From an uncultured beta proteobacterium (lineage in GTDB: Bacteria; Pseudomonadota; Gammaproteobacteria; Burkholderiales; Burkholderiaceae_B), in assembly GCA_903924715.1 (NCBI GenBank), contig CAIYCP010000740.1:1-8379 (forward strand): a stretch of DNA of 8,379 bases. Reading direction: 5' to 3'. Made by a program: the position numbers and the translations under genes. Shown piece after piece: positions 1 through 5,186 of the stretch. Within the stretch, counting starts at the first letter, position 1; each line of letters opens with the position of its first letter. Below the pieces are notes generated by a model. It did not search any database and was not told the origin of the DNA. It was given only the letters and a program-made list of their open reading frames with translations.

Positions 1-931
1 GGATGGCGCGAGCCTGATTAAATACCTCAAACCAATTCTGTTAAATCAAAACCCGCTTGATCGCGAACGTTTATACAAGGCCATGTGGAAACGTGTGCGC
101 ACCACTACCGCGCGTGCAATTGGTGCGGTGGATGTCGCCTTGTGGGATCTCGCCGGAAAAATCGCGGGGCTGCCGATTCATCAGTTACTTGGTTCATACC
201 GCGATCGTATCCCGGCTTATATCAGTTCAGCCGTGCTTGAAGCACCCGAGGCGTATGCCGACGAAGCCCAGCATTACAAAGCGCTGAACATGGCTGCTTA
301 TAAAATTCATCCACCACAAATTTGGCGCGATGATATCAAGGTATGCGAAGCTGTGCGTAAATCCGTAGGAGACGACTACACCTTGATGCTGGATTCGGTA
401 TGGAGTTACGACTACCCTGCCGCGTTACGGGTGGGCCAAGCGATTGAAGCGCTCGGCTTTTATTGGTATGAAGATCCGCTCGCTGACGCTGATATCTATA
501 ACTATGTTGAACTGAAAAAACATCTCAGCATTCCGATCATGGCCACCGAGTATCCCGCAGGTGGTTTAGATTCGTATGCGCCATGGATCAAAGAGCGTGC
601 GACCGATTTTTTACGCGGTGACGTTGCCGTCAAGGGCGGCATCACAACGCTCATCAAAACCGCGCATCTGGCTGAGGCCTTTCATTTGAACTACGAAGTG
701 CACCACGGCGGTAACTCGCTGAATAATTTTGCAAACCTTCATGTGATCATGGCGCTGCAAAATACCGAACTGTTTGAAGTGCTCTTGCCCGCCGTGTCGC
801 AAAAGTACGGCTTGTTACAAGATATCGAAATTGATCCGCAGGGCATGATTCACGCCCCCATGGCACCAGGTCTTGGTGCGCAGATCGATTTCGAGTTAAT
901 CAAACGTAAAACTCTTGGCGTGCTGAGCTAA
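1..931 (+). CDS. Enolase-superfamily protein, mandelate racemase-like (5' truncated by window)
   Basis: The frame is open from base 2, so the start lies outside the window; 309 residues are visible and perhaps 70-90 N-terminal residues are missing for a family of about 370-400. Numbering the visible residues from base 2, the barrel domain shows the three Mg ligands: D131 in LMLDSVWSY, E157 in YWYEDP and E183 in ATEYPAGG. It also shows an Asp-His pair like that of mandelate racemase, D207 in RGDVAVKGG and H234/H235 in YEVHHGGN, plus E259 in LFEVLLP. The usual basic K-x-K is K101-I-H103 here, so the second lysine is a histidine. Family members abstract the proton alpha to a carboxylate, then racemise or dehydrate acid sugars and hydroxy acids. 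The exact substrate cannot be read from the sequence. The gene converges on the amidohydrolase gene 17 bp away. The family call is sure; the reaction is not. Confidence 0.9.
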   Translation, partial: DGASLIKYLKPILLNQNPLDRERLYKAMWKRVRTTTARAIGAVDVALWDLAGKIAGLPIHQLLGSYRDRIPAYISSAVLEAPEAYADEAQHYKALNMAAYKIHPPQIWRDDIKVCEAVRKSVGDDYTLMLDSVWSYDYPAALRVGQAIEALGFYWYEDPLADADIYNYVELKKHLSIPIMATEYPAGGLDSYAPWIKERATDFLRGDVAVKGGITTLIKTAHLAEAFHLNYEVHHGGNSLNNFANLHVIMALQNTELFEVLLPAVSQKYGLLQDIEIDPQGMIHAPMAPGLGAQIDFELIKRKTLGVLS

Positions 932-942
932 GCACTCAGCAC
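920..942. terminator. Hairpin over the enolase-superfamily stop codon, possible weak bidirectional terminator
   Basis: GTGCTGAG (920-927) and CTCAGCAC (935-942) form a perfect 8-bp stem with a 7-nt loop that contains the TAA stop at 929-931. It lies between two convergent genes, where a shared terminator is expected. No real U-run follows on the plus strand, and only AGTTTTA some 9 nt downstream on the minus strand, so it would be a weak intrinsic terminator or an RNA 3'-end stabiliser. Confidence 0.35.
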
Positions 943-948
943 ACAAGC

Positions 949-2211
949 TTAATAGCCAAACGGAGACGGAAACGGTCGGCCAAAGGGTCGACCGGCGCGG
1001 ATCGTTTGTACAGGCTCTAAGCTATATAGCCCTGCCCTCGTATTGCCGCGCGTGTCCAACCAAGTCACGGGCTTTTCAACATAATTAAAAATTGCAACAT
1101 CCCCCGAAGCCCCTGGCTTTAACGTGCCTAACAAGGGCTCACGGTTGATAATCGCACCGGGTCGATTCGTTGCCATGGCCACCACTTGATTCAAGGTAAA
1201 ACCAAGCGTTAAAAACTTGCTCATCACGTTGGGCAAATAGGGGATGCTAGGCGAGTTGCCGCTGTAAGCGTGCAAGTCACTTGAAATGGTATCAGGGGTC
1301 ATGCCTTGCTGCATCGCGGGCTCGGCGATAGTGAAATCAAAACTTCCACCACCATGGCCGACGTCGATGATCACGCCACGCTTTTTCGCTTCGAGTGCCG
1401 CAGCAATCAGTTTGCCATTTTGCACTGTGTTGTTACCAGCACCGCTATACGCATGCGTCAAAATATCGCCCGGACGCAACAAATCAAGCACCTTACTTAG
1501 CTCGCCTGGTGCATTACCAATATGGCACATCACGCGCGCACCCTTCACGCCTGAACGCTCGGCCGCTTCGCGCGCGCGACGTAAGGGCTCGATACCGTTC
1601 TCACCCACGACGTCCAACGTCTCCCGCACTTTCATACCCAGTGCGATATCCGGATTTTCATTTAAAACGCGCGCAGCAAGATCAATGTTGGCATATTCGA
1701 TATTCTTCATTTCACCAACGGGAAAACCCGCCAAGCCAATCGATGAAATATGAACGAAGGCGTACATCCGACTACGGGCCTGCGCTTGGATGTAATGCTT
1801 AAAGGCTGAAAAATTATTTGCGCCGGCATCGCCAGCACTCACAAAGGTGGTTGTCGCGGTGAACTGCGCTAACTCATCCGCAGGCAAACCAATCGCAGAA
1901 GCCTGTGGATACACATGTGCGTGCAGGTCTACCAGGCCAGGCGTGACGATTTTTCCGGCAGCTTCTATTTTTTGCGCCGCCTTCTTAGGGTCGATATCCG
2001 TTTGAATTAAAGCGACTCGGCCATTTTTGATGGCGACATCTGCAATCTTGTCGATATTTTGTGAGGGGTCGATTACCCGTCCACCAAAAATCACCAAGTC
2101 ATAGCCACCTGCGGCGGCTAGCCCTTGTTGCGCCTGAGCATCACTCAACGCCCACGTCGGCAAGCTGAGCCCTAATGACCCCTGCAATAGGCGACGACGT
2201 TTATTATCCAT
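949..2211 (-). CDS. Tat-exported amidohydrolase, COG3964 (amidohydrolase/deacetylase) type
   Basis: The ATG at 2211 is chosen because CCGGAG lies 6 nt upstream and because the product (420 aa) then begins MDNKRRRLLQGSLG, a twin-arginine signal. Cleavage is likely after AQA (residues 25-27), giving a periplasmic enzyme. An in-frame start 78 bases upstream would bury this signal and has no Shine-Dalgarno support. The metal site of the amidohydrolase superfamily is complete: H97-A-H99, K194 in GMKVR (expected carboxylated bridging lysine), H230 in CHIGNAP, H253 in LTHAYSG and D312 in SSDLHA. Close family members are often misnamed dihydroorotase or adenine deaminase; from memory, characterised COG3964 enzymes (Atu3266, Oant2987) hydrolyse acetyl-(R)-mandelate and similar acylated alpha-hydroxy acids. 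That activity here is inference. The gene follows dnaQ on the same strand but appears to have its own promoter. Confidence 0.88.
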   Translation of the reverse strand: MDNKRRRLLQGSLGLSLPTWALSDAQAQQGLAAAGGYDLVIFGGRVIDPSQNIDKIADVAIKNGRVALIQTDIDPKKAAQKIEAAGKIVTPGLVDLHAHVYPQASAIGLPADELAQFTATTTFVSAGDAGANNFSAFKHYIQAQARSRMYAFVHISSIGLAGFPVGEMKNIEYANIDLAARVLNENPDIALGMKVRETLDVVGENGIEPLRRAREAAERSGVKGARVMCHIGNAPGELSKVLDLLRPGDILTHAYSGAGNNTVQNGKLIAAALEAKKRGVIIDVGHGGGSFDFTIAEPAMQQGMTPDTISSDLHAYSGNSPSIPYLPNVMSKFLTLGFTLNQVVAMATNRPGAIINREPLLGTLKPGASGDVAIFNYVEKPVTWLDTRGNTRAGLYSLEPVQTIRAGRPFGRPFPSPFGY

Positions 2212-2217
2212 GCTGAT

Positions 2218-2221
2218 CTCC
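2218..2221 (-). promoter_or_regulatory. Ribosome binding site deciding the amidohydrolase start
   Basis: Read on the minus strand, GGAG (within CCGGAG) ends 6 nt before the ATG at 2211. This favours that codon over the in-frame upstream start at 2289 and places the twin-arginine motif at residues 5-7. Confidence 0.75.
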
Positions 2222-2238
2222 GGTTGTAGTTTGATTTT

Positions 2239-2268
2239 TTTATAAGCAAAAGGTCTTGAACAATTCAA
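2239..2268 (-). promoter_or_regulatory. Putative sigma-70 promoter of the amidohydrolase gene, with overlapping palindrome
   Basis: On the minus strand, TTGAAT (2268-2263, 4/6 to consensus) and TATAAA (2244-2239, 5/6) are separated by 18 bp, in the 87-bp gap between dnaQ and the amidohydrolase. The predicted transcript starts near 2232, about 20 nt before the ATG. The -35 box forms part of the symmetric TTGAA-TTG-TTCAA (2256-2268), which could be a small operator. The region is AT-rich, so chance matches are possible. Confidence 0.42.
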
Positions 2269-2298
2269 CAGATGAATTTTATTAAACAAAACTGACTG

Positions 2299-3015
2299 TT
2301 ATTTCTGCACCGCTTCGTACTGACGCCACACACACGCGCCTTTTGCAGCTTTATCTAAAGCTGCAAGATAGTTTTCGTGCGCCTGCAAGTCTTCTGCGCT
2401 GGGCAAAATAATGGGCAAGTTCAAGGCTTCAAGGCGCTGCTCATTGGCAGTAACGCCCTCGGTTTCAGGTACGTCAAAATTATCAATCATTAAACTGTCT
2501 TGACCACGCGTCATCGCCAGCCAGACCTCGGCGAGTAACCGAGAATCTAAGAGCGCGCCGTGCAGTTGGCGATGCGCATTCGATACGCCATAACGATCGC
2601 ATAAGGCATCTAGTGAATTTCGTTTGCCCGGGTGCAAATTCTTGGCATGCACAAGCGAATCCGTAACACCCGAACAAAAGTTCGTGACCGGCTCACGTCC
2701 GATGCGCAACAGTTCTGCATTTAAAAACTTCAAATCGAACGGAGCATTGTGAATAATGAGTTCGGCGCCTTCAATAAAGGCAAGAAACTCATCAGCGCGC
2801 TCTTTGAAGCGTGGCTTGTCTGACAAAAACTCTGTCGTCAGACCATGCACCTCAAGCGCGCCAGCATCGCTCTCACGTTCGGGATTCAGGTATGTATGAA
2901 AATCGCGACCTGTGACACCACGATTGACAACTTCGATCGCACCGATTTCGATGATGCGATGACCGTAGGCAGGATCTAAACCCGTCGTTTCAGTATCAAG
3001 AATTATCCAACGCAT
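2299..3015 (-). CDS. dnaQ: DNA polymerase III epsilon subunit (3'-5' proofreading exonuclease)
   Basis: The 238-aa product matches epsilon in length (E. coli has 243) and has all motifs of a DEDDh exonuclease: Exo I D7-T-E9-T-T-G, Exo II HNAPFD with D94, and Exo III epsilon HGALLDSRLL with H152 and D157. It removes misinserted nucleotides in the Pol III core, bound to alpha and usually to the beta clamp. Residues 172-177 (QDSLMI) sit where the clamp-binding QTSMAF-like motif of epsilon lies. The C-terminal tail (about 200-238) would bind the polymerase subunit. The ATG gives the standard MRWIILDTETTG start, though no good Shine-Dalgarno precedes it. It lies 65 bp downstream of rnhA on the same strand; in E. 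coli the pair is divergent. An unusually perfect inverted repeat lies inside the 3' end of the gene (2343-2366). Confidence 0.97.
   Translation of the reverse strand: MRWIILDTETTGLDPAYGHRIIEIGAIEVVNRGVTGRDFHTYLNPERESDAGALEVHGLTTEFLSDKPRFKERADEFLAFIEGAELIIHNAPFDLKFLNAELLRIGREPVTNFCSGVTDSLVHAKNLHPGKRNSLDALCDRYGVSNAHRQLHGALLDSRLLAEVWLAMTRGQDSLMIDNFDVPETEGVTANEQRLEALNLPIILPSAEDLQAHENYLAALDKAAKGACVWRQYEAVQK
2343..2366. repeat. Perfect inverted repeat within the 3' end of dnaQ
   Basis: TTGCAGCTTTA (2343-2353) and TAAAGCTGCAA (2356-2366) are exact reverse complements, 11 bp each, separated by only 2 nt. As RNA this folds as a 10-bp stem with a 4-nt loop. It encodes the LAALDKAAK part of the epsilon C-terminus. 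No T-run follows on either strand, so it is not a standard intrinsic terminator. Confidence 0.8.
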
Positions 3016-3046
3016 GGTGCCGATCGCTTAAAAGAGGTGTGCCTGC

Positions 3047-3076
3047 ATCATACGAGATCTTGCCTGTGAGTGTCGC
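3047..3076 (-). promoter_or_regulatory. Putative sigma-70 promoter for dnaQ in the rnhA-dnaQ gap
   Basis: On the minus strand, GCGACA (3076-3071, 4/6 to TTGACA) and TATGAT (3052-3047, 5/6 to TATAAT) are separated by 18 bp. They lie directly after the rnhA stop and about 30-60 bp before the dnaQ ATG. The 65-bp gap, larger than others in this block, supports a separate start for dnaQ, but readthrough from rnhA is also likely. Confidence 0.4.
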
Positions 3077-3080
3077 GACT

Positions 3081-3533
3081 TTACATGCGCGATCGGGCGT
3101 CTTCAACTCCGCGATTCGCAAGCAAATCGGCCCGCTCGTTTCCCGGATCGCCGGCGTGCCCTTTAACCCAGTGCCAGGTGATGTCGTGCTGGGCAACCAG
3201 ACCATCTAGCAAGACCCACAGATCTGCATTTTTGACAGGTTTTTTGTCGGCTGTGCGCCAGGCACGCTGCTTCCAGCCATGAATCCACTCTGTCATGCCT
3301 TTCATGACATATTGAGAATCGATGTGCAGCGTGACCTTGCACGGACGCGTCAAGGCACGCAAAGCCTCGATCACTGCCATCATTTCCATCCGATTATTCG
3401 TCGTCAGGGCCTCGCCGCCGTGCAAGGTTTTTTCAACTGCGCCGCGTTTTAACAGAACGCCCCAACCACCCGGGCCCGGATTACCTTTGCAGGCGCCGTC
3501 GGTCCAAATTTCTACAGTATCTTCAGTGTGCAT
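3081..3533 (-). CDS. rnhA: Ribonuclease HI
   Basis: The 150-aa product aligns with E. coli RNase HI at a constant offset of two residues through all catalytic positions. These are D12 (IWTDGACKGNPGPGGWG), E50 (TNNRMEMMAV), D72 (HIDSQYV), H126 (WVKGHAG) and D136 (NERADLLAN). The basic handle region, residues about 82-100 (WIHGWKQRAWRTADKKP), that grips the hybrid is also present. It is a cytoplasmic, Mg-dependent nuclease that cuts the RNA strand of RNA/DNA hybrids: R-loops, primers and ColE1-type priming transcripts. The ATG at 3533 is 17 bp after the methyltransferase stop, so the two are probably cotranscribed. No strong Shine-Dalgarno precedes the ATG, and translation may depend on coupling. 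Nothing in it is truncated or altered. Confidence 0.97.
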   Translation of the reverse strand: MHTEDTVEIWTDGACKGNPGPGGWGVLLKRGAVEKTLHGGEALTTNNRMEMMAVIEALRALTRPCKVTLHIDSQYVMKGMTEWIHGWKQRAWRTADKKPVKNADLWVLLDGLVAQHDITWHWVKGHAGDPGNERADLLANRGVEDARSRM

Positions 3534-3550
3534 ACGCGACTAATTAAAAT

Positions 3551-4348
3551 TTAAGATTGAGCGGGATTTGATGAGGGCTTTGAACCCGTTTTTTGTTGAA
3601 GGGCCGCGCCAACCGTTTGACGCGCTCCTTTGCGCAGTGGTTGGGCAGTTTTCCAGCGTGGAGTGATTAAACGCATGCCCGCGACGCGCTTTACCGCTGA
3701 AACAACGTACACGGCTCCGCAGACTGGCCACCATCTGTTACCTGCGGCCTCGGTGAACGCAAAACGATCAAGCCACTTTTGGCTGCGCAGCGGCGGCACA
3801 TAGCAACCAAAATGCCCAAGTTCGATCTCAAAGGAAAGTAATTTGAGCCAGTCTTTGAGCCGCGGCAGCGACACCTGGGCGCTGATCGGTTGGGGCAACC
3901 AAGGCGCTAGATAGGGTGTGCGATGACGCAAACCCCACAGACTCCAAGGGTTAAAACCCGAAATCACCACCCGACCTTCAGGCACCAATACCCGCTCAAC
4001 TTCCCGTAAAACTTGATGAGGGTGAGCACTTGCTTCTAATCCATGTGGCAAAACAAGGAGATCTACGCTTTGTGAATCAAATGGCAACAGCTCTGGCTCG
4101 GTCAGCACGAGCCCCGCCCAATCCGCTGCGACCACAGTAGGTAACTCAGCGCCAGCATAGGCTTTAAAAGGCATGCGATTTGCCCGCAACAGGTCAAAAC
4201 TGGGCAACCCGACCTGCAAGGCATGATAGCCAAAGACGTCGGCCACCATCTTATCGAAGCAATTTTGCTCCCAACGCTGCACATACTGGCCTGGTTCGGT
4301 CTCTAACCACTGGGCAAGATTTACAATAGGGGATTGTGCTTTGGACAC
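3551..4348 (-). CDS. YafS-like class I SAM-dependent methyltransferase-fold protein
   Basis: The 265-aa product begins at a GTG (4348). Its centre is recognisable as a methyltransferase core: FDSQSVDLLVLPHGLEAS (90-107, motif IV-like), the helix HQVLREVERVLVPEG (111-125) and the strand RVVISGFNPWSLWG (126-139), as in Methyltransf_11 proteins. The N-terminal half, where motif I (E/DxGxGxG, the SAM loop) should lie, has instead FGYHALQVGLPSFDLLRANRMP (39-60) and no such glycine loop. The C-terminal tail from about 226 is basic and low in complexity. It resembles the uncharacterised protein that sits beside gloB and rnhA in many beta- and gammaproteobacteria (YafS in E. coli, from memory). The substrate is unknown. 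It is first in a likely operon with rnhA and dnaQ, and head-to-head with gloB. Confidence 0.85.
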   Translation of the reverse strand: MSKAQSPIVNLAQWLETEPGQYVQRWEQNCFDKMVADVFGYHALQVGLPSFDLLRANRMPFKAYAGAELPTVVAADWAGLVLTEPELLPFDSQSVDLLVLPHGLEASAHPHQVLREVERVLVPEGRVVISGFNPWSLWGLRHRTPYLAPWLPQPISAQVSLPRLKDWLKLLSFEIELGHFGCYVPPLRSQKWLDRFAFTEAAGNRWWPVCGAVYVVSAVKRVAGMRLITPRWKTAQPLRKGARQTVGAALQQKTGSKPSSNPAQS

Positions 4349-4352
4349 GTGT
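4345..4352. repeat. 8-bp palindrome ACACGTGT at the divergent methyltransferase/gloB junction
   Basis: ACACGTGT is perfectly self-complementary and extends, with one mismatched pair, to GGACACGTGTTC (4343-4354). It covers the GTG start of the methyltransferase and lies 10 bp before the gloB ATG. An operator for the divergent pair is conceivable but untested; a single 8-bp palindrome is weak evidence. Confidence 0.4.
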
Positions 4353-4362
4353 TCTCAAAAAA

Positions 4363-5181
4363 ATGAATAAAACTCATCGCCTGCCTGCATTTTTAGGGCA
4401 AAGCCCTGGCATCTCTCCCATCGCCGCTTTCAGCGACAACTACATCTGGCTCGTCTCAAATGGCAGCCAGGCTTTGGTCATTGATCCAGGTCAAGCCCTA
4501 CCGGTTCTGCAGGTGCTCAAACAACAACAGCTTACGCTTGGCGCTATTTTACTCACCCACCATCATCAAGACCATGTTGGCGGAGTCGCCGAGCTTGTTG
4601 AGCAGACGGGTGCCAAGGTTTGGGGCCCCGCGGGTGAGGTTTTGCCAGTTTGTGACACGCCTATGGTCGAGGGTGACACTTTTGAGGATGCTGCGCTGCA
4701 GCTCAAACTCAGAGTTTTAGATGTTCCCGGGCATACGGCGGGTCATATTGCCTATGCCGGCACCTTTGGCACCGTTCCTGTTTTGTTTTGCGGGGATACC
4801 TTGTTTGCAGCGGGTTGCGGGCGCTTGTTTGAAGGGACTGCCGCCCAGATGGACGCGTCGCTGGCAAAGCTGGCTGCGCTACCCAAAGATTCGCGCGTGT
4901 ATTGCGCGCACGAGTACACCTTGTCCAACATGCGTTGGGCCTCAACTGTTGAGCCCGACAATCTTGCGCTTCAACACTGGCAAGCGCACGCCAATGAACA
5001 GCGTCGCTTAGATCAGCCCACAATTCCAAGTTCGATCGAGCTTGAGCTTGCCTGCAACCCGTTTCTACGCGCGCGACAACCCAGCGTTGCGCAAGCTGCC
5101 ACCACTTGGGCGCAACGCGAACTGACCTCGCCCGTTGAGGTATTCGCAGCGCTGCGAGAGTGGAAAAACAATTTTCGTTGA
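4363..5181 (+). CDS. gloB: Hydroxyacylglutathione hydrolase (glyoxalase II)
   Basis: The 272-aa product from the ATG at 4363 is a metallo-beta-lactamase-fold hydrolase. The binuclear metal ligands are all visible: H66-x-H68-x-D70-H71 (THHHQDHVGG), H124 (VPGHTAGH), bridging D145 (CGDTLFAAGCGRLFEGT) and H183 (CAHEYTLSN). The C-terminal HAGH domain that binds glutathione ends in the family signature EVFAALREWKNNF. It splits S-D-lactoylglutathione to D-lactate and glutathione, the second step of methylglyoxal detoxification, in the cytoplasm. An in-frame GTG at 4336 would add nine residues and overlap the divergent methyltransferase start; the ATG fits the usual N-terminus (short lead before AFSDNYIWL) better, though it lacks a clear Shine-Dalgarno. 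mltD starts right after its stop. Confidence 0.96.
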   Translation: MNKTHRLPAFLGQSPGISPIAAFSDNYIWLVSNGSQALVIDPGQALPVLQVLKQQQLTLGAILLTHHHQDHVGGVAELVEQTGAKVWGPAGEVLPVCDTPMVEGDTFEDAALQLKLRVLDVPGHTAGHIAYAGTFGTVPVLFCGDTLFAAGCGRLFEGTAAQMDASLAKLAALPKDSRVYCAHEYTLSNMRWASTVEPDNLALQHWQAHANEQRRLDQPTIPSSIELELACNPFLRARQPSVAQAATTWAQRELTSPVEVFAALREWKNNFR

Positions 5182-5186
5182 GTTCA

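Noticed and set aside
1286..1753. Long plus-strand open frame (155 codons) opposite the amidohydrolase gene, and a second one at 1395-1802
   Set aside because: Both are antisense to a gene with a complete set of catalytic motifs, have compositionally biased translations with no recognisable domain, and lack a convincing ribosome binding site.
949..2211. Naming the amidohydrolase dihydroorotase or adenine deaminase
   Set aside because: The metal site is shared across the superfamily; an exported protein with the COG3964 pattern outside any pyrimidine or purine gene context does not support either name.
2212..2289. N-terminal extension of the amidohydrolase to an in-frame start at 2289
   Set aside because: It would run through the predicted promoter, has no Shine-Dalgarno support and would bury the twin-arginine signal; the ATG at 2211 has CCGGAG at the right distance.
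2343..2366. The dnaQ inverted repeat as an intrinsic terminator
   Set aside because: No T-run follows the stem on either strand, and the stem lies before the dnaQ stop codon.
4709..5029. Minus-strand open frame of 106 codons opposite gloB
   Set aside because: It is a shadow of the gloB coding sequence; the translation shows no domain and gloB is unambiguous on the other strand.
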